Shown in pieces: positions 36,269 to 45,193 of a DNA stretch of 64,000 bases. Every line of letters starts with the position of its first letter. Within the stretch, counting starts at the first letter, position 1. The notes under the pieces were generated by a model. It worked only from the letters and a program-made list of their open reading frames with translations, had not been told where the DNA came from and searched no databases. Origin of the DNA: Myxococcus xanthus. GTDB taxonomy: Bacteria; Myxococcota; Myxococcia; Myxococcales; Myxococcaceae. The stretch spans positions 62,001 through 126,000 of the forward strand of contig NZ_JABFNS010000005.1 of the NCBI RefSeq assembly GCF_013116825.1, in the 5' to 3' direction. A program made the translations under genes and the position numbers.

Positions 36269-38206
36269 CTACTCATCCAACGAGGGCAGCACGCCCACCT
36301 TGATGAAGCTGGGGTTCGCCGTGGAGTGGTAGACGCGGTGGAAGGCGCGCGTGAAGTGCTCCTCCTTCGCCTCGAAGATGTTGGGCACGTAGGTCTGCGG
36401 GTTGCGGTCGATGAACGGGAACCAGCTCGACTGGACCTGGATCATCACGCGGTGCCCACGCTGGAAGGTGTGGAACACGTCGTTGATGACGAAGCGCACC
36501 TTCGTCACCTCGTTGGGCTTGAAGGGCTTGGGCTCGCTGTAGCTGTCGCGGAACCGGCCTCGGAAGGGCTCGCCGCGCACCAGCGTCTGCTGATGGCCCC
36601 GGTTCTTCCTCCCCTGCTCTTCATCGCCCTTGCGCCACCCGCGCACCTTGCCCGGGTTGACGTCCACCAGCTTGACCACCCAGTCCGCGTCGGTGCCCGT
36701 CGTGGAAACCCACAACTCCGCCTCCAGCGGTCCCGCCAACGTGAGGTCGCGCTCCAGCGGCTCCGTTTCGAACACCAGCACGTCCGGCCGGCGCGCGGCG
36801 AAGCGCTGGTCCTCCGTCATGTAGTCCTTGCTCCAGCCCGTCATCATCTCCTGCGTGTACGGCACGGGCTTGGCTGGGTCGCTCACGTACTCGGCGAAGG
36901 ACGCGCCCGTCGTCTTCGGCGCCGTCGTGGCCAGGCCACCCTTGGGCTGGAAGTACAGCCGCGTCTCGCGCAGCCCCTTGGGCGGCCACGCGTCGAAGCG
37001 GCGCCAGCGGTTGGCGCCCGTCTCGAACACCATGGCCTCCGGCACGTCCGGCTTCGCGCCGCCCTTGAGGTGGTGCTTGAAGAAGTCCAGCGCCAGCGTC
37101 TGGTAGGCCTCGCTGGTGGCGAAGCCGAAGTCCGCGTCGCCCAGGGACTCGCCACCGCCGCGCTGCCAGCCGCCGTGCGGCCACGGGCCCATGATGAGGC
37201 TGTTGGAGATGCCGGGGTTCTGCTTCTCGATGGCGGCGTAGGTCCGCAGGGGGCCGTAGAGGTCCTCGGTGTCGTACCAGCCGCCCACCGTGAGCACCGC
37301 CGCCTTGATGTTCTTCAGGTGCGGGAGCAGGTTCCGCGCCTGCCAGAAGCTGTCGTAGTTGGGGTGCGCGGTGACGTCCTTCCAGAAGGCGACGTCCCCC
37401 TTGAGGTGCTTCGCGTCCGCGTTGCCCAGGGGGCCCAGGTCCAGGAAGAACTGGTAGCCGTCCGGCGTGCCGTGCTCGAAGCGCTGCCACTCCTCGTTGT
37501 CCGTGGGATGGGGCCGGGGCTTGCCGAACGTGGAGAGGAAGTTGAACGCCAGCGCCAGGTTGAAGGCACCGTGGCGGTGCATGTCATCCCAGAACCAGTC
37601 GGCGATGGGGGCCTGCGGCGACACCGCCTTGAGCGCCGGGTGCGAATCAATGGCGCCCGCCGACGCGTAGAAGCCGGGGTACGAAATCCCCCACTGGCCC
37701 ACGCGGCCGTTGTTGTTCGCCACGCGCTTCACCAGCCACTCGATGGTGTCGTACGTGTCGGTGCTCTCGTCGAAGTCCTTGGGCCCGGCCTTCTTCGGCT
37801 TGTGGGGGCGGACGTTGACGAACTCGCCTTCGGACATGTTGCGGCCGCGCACGTCCTGGAAGGCGAAGATGAAGCCGTCCTTCTCGAACGCCTCGGTGGG
37901 GGCCAGCGCGGGGGGATACCGGTCCACGCCATAGGGCGCGACGCTGTACGGCGTGCGCACCAGGATGATGGGATACCGCTTCCCCGGTGCCGCGTCCGCG
38001 GGGACGTAGACGGAGGTGAACAGGCGCGTCCCGTCCCGCATGGGGATGCGGTACTCGAACTTGGTGTACTGCGAGCGGACGCGTTCGGTTCGCTCGGGAG
38101 AGATGCTGTAGGGGCGCTTCGGGGCCGGCGGGGTGGACTGCGCCTGCGCCGGGCCTGCGACGGTGGCCAACAGGACAGCCGCGAGGCATCGGGTCACGGG
38201 ATGCAT
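36269..38206 (-). CDS. Secreted CocE/NonD-family (X-Pro dipeptidyl-peptidase S15-like) hydrolase
   Basis: 645 aa. The ATG at 38206 has AGGAG about 5 nt upstream and a clean signal peptide (about residues 1-23, cleavage A-Q-A-Q). The longer open frame upstream is ignored. The alpha/beta-hydrolase domain holds the nucleophile in W-G-I-S-Y-P-G (Ser175), the acid probably in W-Y-D-T-E-D and the base in G-P-W-P-H-G. The C-terminal third is the jelly-roll domain of the family (R-G-H-R-V-M-I-Q-V-Q-S-S-W-F-P). This fits alpha-amino-acid ester hydrolases, cocaine esterase and glutaryl-acylase-like enzymes acting on esters or amides outside the cytoplasm. The substrate cannot be told from sequence. It stands alone between rtcA and the two-component operon. 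Confidence 0.88.
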   Translation of the reverse strand: MHPVTRCLAAVLLATVAGPAQAQSTPPAPKRPYSISPERTERVRSQYTKFEYRIPMRDGTRLFTSVYVPADAAPGKRYPIILVRTPYSVAPYGVDRYPPALAPTEAFEKDGFIFAFQDVRGRNMSEGEFVNVRPHKPKKAGPKDFDESTDTYDTIEWLVKRVANNNGRVGQWGISYPGFYASAGAIDSHPALKAVSPQAPIADWFWDDMHRHGAFNLALAFNFLSTFGKPRPHPTDNEEWQRFEHGTPDGYQFFLDLGPLGNADAKHLKGDVAFWKDVTAHPNYDSFWQARNLLPHLKNIKAAVLTVGGWYDTEDLYGPLRTYAAIEKQNPGISNSLIMGPWPHGGWQRGGGESLGDADFGFATSEAYQTLALDFFKHHLKGGAKPDVPEAMVFETGANRWRRFDAWPPKGLRETRLYFQPKGGLATTAPKTTGASFAEYVSDPAKPVPYTQEMMTGWSKDYMTEDQRFAARRPDVLVFETEPLERDLTLAGPLEAELWVSTTGTDADWVVKLVDVNPGKVRGWRKGDEEQGRKNRGHQQTLVRGEPFRGRFRDSYSEPKPFKPNEVTKVRFVINDVFHTFQRGHRVMIQVQSSWFPFIDRNPQTYVPNIFEAKEEHFTRAFHRVYHSTANPSFIKVGVLPSLDE

Positions 38207-38276
38207 GCACGCTCCTGGAACGATGACGCTGGAAGGCCGGCCCGCAACACCGCGAGCGGCCCGCTTGTTCCCGGAA

Positions 38277-39710
38277 TCAGCTCCGCTCTTCCCCGCCGTC
38301 GTCCAGCCCGTACTTGCGCAGCTTGTCATGCAGGGTGGCCCGGCCAATGCCCAGCCGCCGCGCCGCTTCACTGCGGTTTCGGCCCGCCATGCGCAGCGCG
38401 TCCAGGACCAGGCCGCGCTCGTACGCCTCCACGCGCTCCTTGAGCCCCGCGCCGGGAGCCTCGTCCTGCGGCCCTGGACGGACCGGGTCCGATGGCGCCC
38501 CCGGGAATCCACTATCCGCGCCTGCCGGTTCGGCGGAGGGCAACTGGCCCAGGTCCAGCCGCCCCTCGCTGGACAGCGCGACCAGGCTCTCCAGCGTGTT
38601 CTCCAGCTCGCGCACGTTACCCGGCCACGGCAAGGCGCGGAGCTGCTCGAAGAAGCCGTCGGGGATTTTCAGCGGGCCGGTGTGGAACCGGTCGATGAAG
38701 CGGTCCAGGAACACCCGCGCCAGCACGGGGATGTCCTCGGGGCGCTCGCGCAGCGGCGGCACCCGGAGCTGGACGACGTTGAGCCGGTAGTAGAGGTCCT
38801 CGCGGAACGCGCCCTCCAGGGCCAGGCGGCGTAGGTCCCTGTGGGTGGCGGCGATGATGCGCACGTCCACCGTCACCGGCCGGTCCTCCCCCACCGGGCG
38901 CACCTCGCCCTCCTGAATCACGCGAAGGAGCCGGGCCTGGAGCGTGGGCGCCAGTTCGCCCACCTCGTCCAGCAGTAGCGTGCCGCCATCCGCCTCACGG
39001 AAGAGTCCGGGCCGCGCGCGGTGGGCCCCAGTGAAGGCGCCCCGAGCGTGGCCGAACAGCTCGGCCTCCGCCAGCTCCTCGGTGAGTGCCGCGCAGTTGA
39101 AGCGCAGGAAGGGCCGGTTCGCGCGCGGCGAGGCTCGGACGAGCGCGTCCGCCACCCGCTCCTTCCCCGTGCCGCTCTCCCCGGTGATGAGCACCGTCAC
39201 GTCCCGGGAGCCCGCCAGTTGCACGAGCTGCGCGAGCCGGACCATGGGCTCCGAGACGAACACCAGCGAGCGGGACAGGTTCAGCTCACCCGAAAGCCGC
39301 GCGTTCTCCTCGCGGAGCCGCACCGACTCCAGCGCGCGAGAGACGACCGCCAGCAGCTCATCCACCTCGAAGGGCTTGCGGAAGTAGTCGTAGGCTCCCG
39401 CCTTCATGGCCTCCACCGCGAAGCGCTCGGAACCATGCGCGGTGATGACGATGACGCGAGGCGATCGGGGGACCGTGCTCAGCCGGCGAACCAGCGCCAT
39501 GCCGTCCATCCGAGGCATGCGCAGGTCGGAGATGACCAGCTCGTAGGGCCGCGCCGACAGCTTCTCCAGCGCATCCTCGCCATCCACGGCTTCATCCACC
39601 TCGACGCCGGAGAGGCTCTTGAGCATCTCCCTCAGCGTGAAGCGAACGCCCGCGTCGTCATCCACCACCAGGACGCGCGTGGTGCCGCCCTCCCTGGCCT
39701 CATCCCACAT
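38277..39710 (-). CDS. NtrC-family sigma-54-dependent response regulator
   Basis: 477 aa. The receiver domain (residues 11-125) has the acidic pocket D-D-D at 17-19, phospho-acceptor Asp62 (S-D-L-R-M-P) and Lys112 (R-K-P-F). The AAA+ domain (about 145-385) has Walker A G-E-S-G-T-G-K-E (177-184), the sigma-54 contact loop G-A-F-T-G-A (224-229), a Walker B-like L-L-D-E-V-G-E-L and the arginine-finger region. A C-terminal Fis-type helix-turn-helix ends the protein ([16 protein letters not shown]). Its ATG lies inside the 3' end of the kinase gene (11 bp overlap) with GGAG 6 nt upstream, so the pair is translationally coupled. Such regulators activate sigma-54 promoters, frequent in Myxococcus development and motility; the regulon is unknown. 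Confidence 0.95.
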   Translation of the reverse strand: MWDEAREGGTTRVLVVDDDAGVRFTLREMLKSLSGVEVDEAVDGEDALEKLSARPYELVISDLRMPRMDGMALVRRLSTVPRSPRVIVITAHGSERFAVEAMKAGAYDYFRKPFEVDELLAVVSRALESVRLREENARLSGELNLSRSLVFVSEPMVRLAQLVQLAGSRDVTVLITGESGTGKERVADALVRASPRANRPFLRFNCAALTEELAEAELFGHARGAFTGAHRARPGLFREADGGTLLLDEVGELAPTLQARLLRVIQEGEVRPVGEDRPVTVDVRIIAATHRDLRRLALEGAFREDLYYRLNVVQLRVPPLRERPEDIPVLARVFLDRFIDRFHTGPLKIPDGFFEQLRALPWPGNVRELENTLESLVALSSEGRLDLGQLPSAEPAGADSGFPGAPSDPVRPGPQDEAPGAGLKERVEAYERGLVLDALRMAGRNRSEAARRLGIGRATLHDKLRKYGLDDGGEERS

Positions 39711-41055
39711 TCGCGACTCCGTGCTGTGGCCGCAGGATCTCCGCTGGCAGCTCTCGCGGAAGCGTCAACGCCGCCTCGCATCCGCCTCCTACCGCATTCG
39801 CCAGCGTGACGTCTCCGCCGTGCTGTCTCGCCAGCGCGCGCGCCACCGTCAGGCCCAACCCGGAGCCCCTGGCCTTGGTCGTCACGCCCGCGTCGAACAC
39901 TCGGGCCTCGAGCTCGGAGGCCAGTCCAGGCCCTGAGTCGCGTACGGAGACGCGGGCCTCGCCCACGGACAGCGCGCGGACCTCCACGGTGACACGTCCG
40001 CCCGCGGGGCAGGCCTCGATGGCGTTGTGCAGCAGGTTCATCAACACCTGCTTCACCTTGCGCGAGTCACACACCGCCTCCACGCCCTCCGAGCCCTTGC
40101 GCTCCAGCCGCACGCGGTGGCTCGCCGCCAGCCCTTCGTGCAGCACCAGGGCTTCGTCGCACAACGCGCCCAGGTCCACGGGGCTCACCGTCAAGGGCAC
40201 CAGCGGCCGGGTGAAGTTGAGGAACTCCTCCAGGATGCCCTGCATCCGCACCACCTCGCCCGACAGCACCTGCAGGCGTTCGGCGGGCTGGGCGCGACCT
40301 GCTTCACGCGCCATGAGCTGGGTGAGGCCCTTCACCGTGGCCAGCGGGTTCTTCAGCTCGTGGGCAATCTCTCCGGACATGGCCTCCAGGGCTCCCGCAT
40401 ACGAGCGATGCGTGGCCAGCAGCTCGTCCCGGCTGGCGAGCGCTTCGCTCAGCATGTTGTCGAAGGTCGCCCGGATGGCGCCGCCCGCGGCGCTGCACAC
40501 GCAGAGCATGATGGCGGTGACGAGCGCGCCCGCGACGAGCAGGACGGGCGACGGCGCGCCGAGGAACCACAGGGGCAGCCCCTGAACCAGCCCGGAAATC
40601 TGGACGAAGGAGACGGCCGTCAACGTGGACAGCTGCGCCATCAACAGCCGCGAGCGATCCCGGGGCGCCGCCGCGAGGCTCGACAAGAAGCCCAGGGGCA
40701 GCGCGGCGGGCAGCACGGGGCTGGCGATGCCGCCTGTCCCCACGATGATGCTCGTCAGGATGATCTGCCCCATCCACAGATTGAGCGGCACGCTGCGCGC
40801 GTCCACGCCGTCGCGCTGAAAGCGGCGGAACTCATGGAAGAAGTAGGTGAAGGCGGCCACCCCCACCACGCACATGAACACGCATCGCCAGGGCGCGCCG
40901 TCGATGACGGCGACACACACGGCGGACAGCAGCAGCAACAGCGATAGGAACAGGCGGACACGAACGAGCCGGCCGAACAGGCGCCCGAAGTGCTTGAGCT
41001 GGATGTCCTCGAAGTAGCGCTGGGTCCGCGAGTCCATGGGGCCTCTCCCGCTCAC
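39700..41055 (-). CDS. Membrane sensor histidine kinase
   Basis: 451 aa from the GTG at 41055. An ATG six codons in (41037) with GGGAGAGG upstream is an equally good start. The N-terminal half has about six hydrophobic segments (residues 33-52, 58-74, 95-128, 140-162, 168-192) and no recognisable periplasmic sensor domain, so it likely senses within the membrane. The kinase core has the H-box G-E-I-A-H-E-L-K-N-P-L-A (His232), N-box N-L-L-H-N-A-I-E-A, G1 D-S-G-P-G-L and G2 G-S-G-L-G-L. It pairs with the overlapping NtrC-type regulator downstream, an NtrB/ZraS-like arrangement. The signal is unknown. Confidence 0.93.
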   Translation of the reverse strand: MSGRGPMDSRTQRYFEDIQLKHFGRLFGRLVRVRLFLSLLLLLSAVCVAVIDGAPWRCVFMCVVGVAAFTYFFHEFRRFQRDGVDARSVPLNLWMGQIILTSIIVGTGGIASPVLPAALPLGFLSSLAAAPRDRSRLLMAQLSTLTAVSFVQISGLVQGLPLWFLGAPSPVLLVAGALVTAIMLCVCSAAGGAIRATFDNMLSEALASRDELLATHRSYAGALEAMSGEIAHELKNPLATVKGLTQLMAREAGRAQPAERLQVLSGEVVRMQGILEEFLNFTRPLVPLTVSPVDLGALCDEALVLHEGLAASHRVRLERKGSEGVEAVCDSRKVKQVLMNLLHNAIEACPAGGRVTVEVRALSVGEARVSVRDSGPGLASELEARVFDAGVTTKARGSGLGLTVARALARQHGGDVTLANAVGGGCEAALTLPRELPAEILRPQHGVANVG

Positions 41056-41065
41056 GCCTCCCCGC

Positions 41066-41269
41066 TCATCGTATGTCAGCCGCGCCCCCCTCGATGACCG
41101 TCAACTGGGGCGCCGCCTTTCGCTCCGGGGCGCGGGCCCCGGACACGCTCTTCCCTCCCGTCGCCGTGCGCTCGGTGGAGGACGTGCGGGGTTGGCTGGC
41201 CTGGGACGCGGCGCGGCGCGGCGCGGGCCGCAGTGGCAAGCCGAAGTACAGGTACATGTCGAGCAACAT
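41066..41269 (-). CDS. Possible 67-aa protein at the head of the two-component operon
   Basis: The ATG at 41269 has AAGGGGAAG 6 nt upstream, and the frame ends 10 bp before the kinase start. The product begins M-L-L-D-M-Y-L-Y-F-G-L-P-L and then becomes basic and Ser/Ala/Arg-rich, without a membrane helix. An open frame of the same length on the plus strand (41073-41276) has no ribosome site, so I prefer this one. It may be a real small regulator or only a leader; no family recognised. Confidence 0.45.
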   Translation of the reverse strand: MLLDMYLYFGLPLRPAPRRAASQASQPRTSSTERTATGGKSVSGARAPERKAAPQLTVIEGGAADIR

Positions 41270-41589
41270 GGGTTGACTTCCCCTTGGCGGATGCGTGGAC
41301 GGTGAAACGCATCCGGCCTGGAGCAATGGTGATGCCACCGGCTGTCCGGCCATTCACCGGGGCGCGCCACTTCGCGAGAAAGCGGCGAAACGCACCGTGC
41401 CATGGGCTCCAGGCGCCCTTTCGTGAAAAAGGATGAAGTTGCGTGAGGCAACCGCGGAGGTGTCGTGCGCGTGAAACCACCGCCGGGGTTCCGGCAGGGT
41501 GCCGGATTTCCGGCAGGTCCGCCGCACGGTCCTCCGGCACACGGGCGGCGCCGGATATCGGCATGGGACTTGCCGGGGCTCGTCCCCGT
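41270..41589. promoter_or_regulatory. 320 bp intergenic region upstream of the two-component operon
   Basis: No supported gene. It lies upstream of the possible 67-aa protein and the kinase, and downstream of the OmdA-family gene, all on the minus strand. I looked for a -24/-12 sigma-54 promoter (GG-N10-GC) upstream of the operon and found only a poor match around 41385-41402. The stretch holds the TCCGGCA half-site cluster listed separately. Confidence 0.5.
41489..41539. promoter_or_regulatory. Cluster of four TCCGGCA half-sites, possible operator or enhancer
   Basis: TCCGGCA occurs at 41490-41496, inverted (TGCCGGA) at 41500-41506, and direct again at 41509-41515 and 41533-41539. The first two and the middle two form inverted repeats with 3 and 2 bp spacers. 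Four copies of a 7-mer within 50 bp upstream of a two-component operon suggest binding of a dimeric regulator, for example autoregulation by the encoded NtrC-type protein. Such high-GC words can also cluster by chance here. Confidence 0.4.
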
Positions 41590-42201
41590 TCATGCGTTCA
41601 GCGATTCGTGCCGGGCCAGCATCTCGACGAACTGTTCGATCCGCCGAGCCCGCGTCTCCGCCTTCTTCGCGGTGTGGACGCGCCACAGGATGGCGTACCG
41701 GTTCGCCGCGTTGAGCGTGGCGAAGAACGCGGCCGCCTTCGCATTCGCGGCCAGGGCGCGGGCCAAGTCCTCGGGCATGGTGGCCTTGCTCTGGGACACG
41801 TAGGCGGCGTCCCAGCGGCCATCCTTCTTGGCGAGCTCCACGACCGCCATGCCCGACGGCTTCATCCGGCCCGCGGCGATGAGCGCTTCCACCTTCTCGC
41901 AGTTGATCTTCGACCAGACGCTCTTCGCGCCCCGGGGCGTGAACTTCTGGAGCCACGCGGTGTCGTCGAAGGCGTTCTTCTGACCGTCAATCCATCCCCA
42001 CGCGAGCGCGACGTCGAGCGCCTCGGCGTAGGTGACGGACTCGATGCCCGAGCCCTTCTTCGCCAGCTTCAACCAGAGGCCGCGCGACGAGGCATGGTTC
42101 GCTTCGAGCCAGGACGCCCATTTGGCGGGCGACGCGAAGGCAATCGTGGGGAGCTCAGCGGCGGGGGCCTTCTTCGCGGCGGCCTTCTTCGTCGGACTCA
42201 T
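41590..42201 (-). CDS. YdeI/OmpD-associated (OmdA) family protein
   Basis: 203 aa. I start it at the ATG at 42201 (M-S-P-T-K-K-A-A-A-K-K); the longer upstream frame begins with an implausible Arg run and overlaps the neighbouring gene. A Lys/Ala-rich N-tail of about 18 residues precedes the domain. Family landmarks are F-A-S-P-x-x-W-A-S-W-L, S-R-G-L-W-L-K-L, the Y-x-E-A-L-D-V-A-L-x-W-G-W-I-D-G-Q box, F-T-P-R-x-x-x-S-x-W-S-K-I-N and the helical C-terminus with R-R-I-E-Q-F-V-E-M-L. Members are small cytoplasmic proteins linked to bacteriocin or envelope-stress protection; the biochemical activity is not established. Confidence 0.87.
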   Translation of the reverse strand: MSPTKKAAAKKAPAAELPTIAFASPAKWASWLEANHASSRGLWLKLAKKGSGIESVTYAEALDVALAWGWIDGQKNAFDDTAWLQKFTPRGAKSVWSKINCEKVEALIAAGRMKPSGMAVVELAKKDGRWDAAYVSQSKATMPEDLARALAANAKAAAFFATLNAANRYAILWRVHTAKKAETRARRIEQFVEMLARHESLNA

Positions 42202-42247
42202 GGCGGCGTCAGCGGATAGCACGGGCCGCCAGCGCCCCGCCAACGAC

Positions 42248-43609
42248 CTACGGAGGATTCTCCGCCGCCGTCTTCGTGTCGCCTCCACCGCCCAGCAGCT
42301 TCTCCTTCAATGCGCTCAGGCCCTTGCTACCGGCGGCCCGCACGCCCTCGAAGGAATCCCCCGCCTCGCGGGCGAAGTCGTCCACGGAGCGCTGCGCGAG
42401 GCCTTGGCGGACCCGGTCGATCCACAGGACGGGCGCCAGGACCTGCCCTGCCTGCTCCGGTCCCAGGAGCGTGACGAGGATTTTCTCCGGGCCCCCGGCC
42501 CTCGCCACGAGCGCCTGGCCCAGGATGGCGGCGGCCCGCGCCTGGAGGAAGATGGGCAGCCGTTCGCCGTGCTTGCGCATCGCGTCCGCGCTGGCCTGGA
42601 GGTCACGCCGCTCGGTCTCGCCCAGGTATGGACTCTTCGCCAGGGTGTCGAGGTAGCGCGCGGATTCGTCGTAGCGCTCCCGGCGGAAGTGGATGAAGGC
42701 CCAGCCCCACCACGTCAGCTCATTCTCGATGCCAAGCTTCTCCAGGGAGCCCAGGCCCCGCTCGAGGTCGTCCTCCGCCGCACGCTCGCGCTTGAGCCCC
42801 ATGCGGTTCCAGGCCCGCAGGAAGTAGCCCGTGGCGAGCAGCGTCTCGCGGACCTGTGCCGGCGTGGCTTCCCGCATCGCGGGAAAGTCGCTGGCGGGCA
42901 TCGCCTCGGCTTCGGACAGGAACGCATTCAGCTCCTCCTCGGCCGCGTAGTGATAGCCCGCGCCGCAGAAGGCCATCCCCCGGCTGCCGCGAACCGACAC
43001 GCGCAGCCCTGGCGGCCACGCGGGCTGAGGCGTGGCGCGCGACAGCTCGTAGAGCACCAGGTCGGTCGCGGGGACACGGTTGCCCGAGTCCGCCGCGTCC
43101 AGCACGAACCACAGCGCGGAGAGGAACGCGTGCTCCTGGCCCGCGTCGTAGCCCGGCAGCGGAGGCAGCTGGTCCGGCTGAAAGCGGTTCCACAGGAGGG
43201 GGAACTCGTCTTCGTCGCGCTGCTCCAGCGTCTTCTTGGCCTTGTAGAGCGCGACGCCCAGGTCCAGGTACGCCTTCGCCACGCGGAGCGCTTCTTCCTC
43301 GGAGGCGGGCTTCGCCGGCAGATCCCGCGTGTCCTCCAGCGTCCGCCAGAGCGCGGCGATCTCAGCGGGAGCGTTCGGCTGACCTTCCGCGCGCATCGTC
43401 AGCTTGAGCGCCCGGTACGGGACCAGCGAGTAGGCGTCGCGAATGCGCGCTTCGATCTCCTCCCGCTCCCGTGCGGCTCGCTCCGCGTCGGACTTGCGGC
43501 AGCCGCCCAGGGCCGTCAGCAGCATCACGGCGATGACGCGTCCCAAGCGGCGTGGCGCCGAGCGTGGTGTGGAGACCTGGTTCACCGCGTCCTTCGCGTC
43601 CTTGTTCAT
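42248..43609 (-). CDS. Conserved lipoprotein of unknown function, alpha-helical/TPR-like
   Basis: 453 aa from the ATG at 43609. The signal has a long basic n-region (A-P-R-R-L-G-R), the core V-I-A-V-M-L-L-T-A and lipobox L-G-G-C (about Cys37). The mature part is rich in amphipathic helices with TPR-like spacing around residues 230-330 (for example L-x-x-G-Y-x-L-R-A-W-N, W-G-W-A-F-I-H-F-R-R-E-R-Y-D-E-S-A-R-Y-L). A Gly-rich tail ends the protein. I recognise no enzyme family. It is divergent from the MFS gene, with 107 bp between starts. No Shine-Dalgarno sequence is obvious, so the start is uncertain by a few codons. Confidence 0.75.
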   Translation of the reverse strand: MNKDAKDAVNQVSTPRSAPRRLGRVIAVMLLTALGGCRKSDAERAAREREEIEARIRDAYSLVPYRALKLTMRAEGQPNAPAEIAALWRTLEDTRDLPAKPASEEEALRVAKAYLDLGVALYKAKKTLEQRDEDEFPLLWNRFQPDQLPPLPGYDAGQEHAFLSALWFVLDAADSGNRVPATDLVLYELSRATPQPAWPPGLRVSVRGSRGMAFCGAGYHYAAEEELNAFLSEAEAMPASDFPAMREATPAQVRETLLATGYFLRAWNRMGLKRERAAEDDLERGLGSLEKLGIENELTWWGWAFIHFRRERYDESARYLDTLAKSPYLGETERRDLQASADAMRKHGERLPIFLQARAAAILGQALVARAGGPEKILVTLLGPEQAGQVLAPVLWIDRVRQGLAQRSVDDFAREAGDSFEGVRAAGSKGLSALKEKLLGGGGDTKTAAENPP

Positions 43610-43716
43610 CGGGAAAGGAAGGTAGCACGGCGACCTTGACGTACCCATGGCCCCGTGGAAGCCGACACAGTCAGACGGTGGCGCGCGACGAGCCCGTGGA
43701 TTACAGCGCCGCCAGC

Positions 43717-44985
43717 ATGACTCATCAGGCTGCGGCTTCCGGGCTCTCCATCTTCCAACATCGAGACTTCCGCTTCTATCTGCTGGCGCGCCTGTGTGCG
43801 GTGCTGGCCGTCCAGATTGAGTCAGTGGCCATTGGCTGGCAGGTCTACGAGCTCACGGGCAGCGCGCTCGCGCTCGGATACACGGGGCTGGCGCAGTTCC
43901 TGCCGTTCCTGTCGCTGTGTCTGGTGGGCGGCCAGGTGGCGGACCGCGTGGACCGGCGGACCATCCTGGCGGTGTGTCAGACGGTGATGCTGGTCTGCAG
44001 CCTGCTGCTGCTCGCCTTTACCTTGGGCCATCTCCGCGACGTGCGATTCGTCTATGGCGTCCTGGTGCTCTTCGGCGCGGCGCGCGCGTTCCATGCCCCG
44101 GCGGGCTCCGCGCTCACCCCGCATCTGGTGCCGCCCGAGCACCTGACCCGCGCCGTGGCCATCAACTCCACCACGTGGCAGGTGGCCACCATTGGCGGCC
44201 CGGCCGTGGGCGGCATCCTTTATGGCTGGGTCGGCGCCGCGGGGGCCTACGCGGCCTCCGCGACGTTGTGCGCGCTCTCCGTCATCTGGATTCTCACCCT
44301 CAAGGTGCGGACCGGACGCGCGTCCGCCGAGCCCCTCTCCCTGTCGACCCTGGTCGCGGGACTCGGCTTCGTTCGACGGCAGCGCCTGCTGCTGGGCAGC
44401 ATCACCCTGGACCTGTTCGCCGTGCTCTTCGGTGGCGCGGTGGCGCTCCTGCCCATCTACGCGCGGGACATCCTGCACACGGGGCCATGGGGACTGGGGC
44501 TGCTGCGCTGTGCGCCCGCCTTCGGCGCCGCGGTGGTGGCCGTCTTCCTGGCCATGCGGCCCATGGGTGGCAACACCGGCCGGAAGATGTTCATCGCGGT
44601 CGCCATCTTCGGCGCGGCCACGCTCGTCTTCGGGATGAGCCGCTCGTTGCCCCTGTCGCTGGCGGCGCTGGCGATAGCAGGCGCCGCGGACATGATCAGC
44701 GTCGTGGTCCGCCACACGCTGGAGTTGATGGCCACCCCAGACGACATGCGCGGCCGCGTGGGCGCGGTGAACATGATGGCCATTGGCGCCTCCAACGAAC
44801 TGGGCGAGTTCCGCGCGGGCGGGTTCGCCGAGTACATGGGCGCCGTACCCGCGGTGGTCGCGGGCGCGGTGGGCACGCTGGCGGTGGTCGCGCTCTGGGC
44901 GTGGGCCTTTCCGGAGCTGCGCCGGGTGGACCGCCTGGAGTCCTTCGCGAGGACGAAGGAGCCTCCAGCGGCGCCCGCGAGTTGA
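43717..44985 (+). CDS. MFS transporter, MFS_3/enterobactin-exporter (EntS)-like
   Basis: 422 aa from the ATG at 43717 (a GTG at 43696 is an alternative; neither has a strong ribosome site). It starts F-Q-H-R-D-F-R-F-Y-L-L-A-R and has 12 predicted membrane helices. The family loop between helices 2 and 3 is G-G-Q-V-A-D-R-V-D-R-R-T-I-L. Also present are A-R-A-F-H-A-P-A-G-S-A-L-x-P-H-L-V-P and the later M-R-G-R-V-G-A-V-N-M-M, both typical of the MFS_3 group. Members export siderophores, macrolides or other small molecules by proton antiport. No siderophore or antibiotic genes are adjacent, so the substrate is open. It converges on the zinc-ribbon gene with a 13 bp gap. Confidence 0.9.
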   Translation: MTHQAAASGLSIFQHRDFRFYLLARLCAVLAVQIESVAIGWQVYELTGSALALGYTGLAQFLPFLSLCLVGGQVADRVDRRTILAVCQTVMLVCSLLLLAFTLGHLRDVRFVYGVLVLFGAARAFHAPAGSALTPHLVPPEHLTRAVAINSTTWQVATIGGPAVGGILYGWVGAAGAYAASATLCALSVIWILTLKVRTGRASAEPLSLSTLVAGLGFVRRQRLLLGSITLDLFAVLFGGAVALLPIYARDILHTGPWGLGLLRCAPAFGAAVVAVFLAMRPMGGNTGRKMFIAVAIFGAATLVFGMSRSLPLSLAALAIAGAADMISVVVRHTLELMATPDDMRGRVGAVNMMAIGASNELGEFRAGGFAEYMGAVPAVVAGAVGTLAVVALWAWAFPELRRVDRLESFARTKEPPAAPAS

Positions 44986-44998
44986 TGTCCCGCGATGC

Positions 44999-45193
44999 TC
45001 AAGCCTGCGCGCCGTCGTAGCTGACGCGCAGGCCGCGATGGGTCACGGTGATGCGGGGGCGGCCCAGCCAGCCACAATGGCGGCACACGGCGCTGGGACC
45101 GGAGGCGGTGACGCGCACGGGCAGGTCCGCCGCGCAGACGGGGCACCCCTCGGGAAGCGTGTAGTCACGCGAGGTTGCGTTCACTTCGGTCAT
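44999..45193 (-). CDS. 64-aa zinc-ribbon-like protein
   Basis: Two C-x-x-C pairs (C-P-V-C at about 17-20 and C-R-H-C at about 37-40) spaced 16 residues apart form a probable structural zinc site. The rest is short beta strands (P-V-R-V-T-A-S-G, P-R-I-T-V-T-H-R-G). Codon usage is coding-like. No good Shine-Dalgarno sequence is seen before the ATG. No enzymatic role can be proposed. Confidence 0.6.
   Translation of the reverse strand: MTEVNATSRDYTLPEGCPVCAADLPVRVTASGPSAVCRHCGWLGRPRITVTHRGLRVSYDGAQA

Noticed and set aside
36146-38443. 765-codon plus-strand frame
   Set aside because: Shadow of the secreted CocE-like hydrolase, whose minus-strand product has a complete catalytic domain and signal peptide.
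38277-39710. RtcR-type regulator for the nearby rtcA
   Set aside because: The protein has a receiver domain with phospho-acceptor Asp62 and overlaps a histidine kinase gene. RtcR instead has a CARF-like N-terminal domain.
41073-41276. 67-codon plus-strand frame opposite the possible kinase-leader protein
   Set aside because: No Shine-Dalgarno sequence, and it opens in the head of the kinase operon. The minus-strand frame has a good ribosome site and the right spacing to the kinase.
41385-41402. Sigma-54 promoter upstream of the two-component operon
   Set aside because: The -24-like TGGCAC (minus strand, near 41402-41397) has no GC at the required -12 distance.
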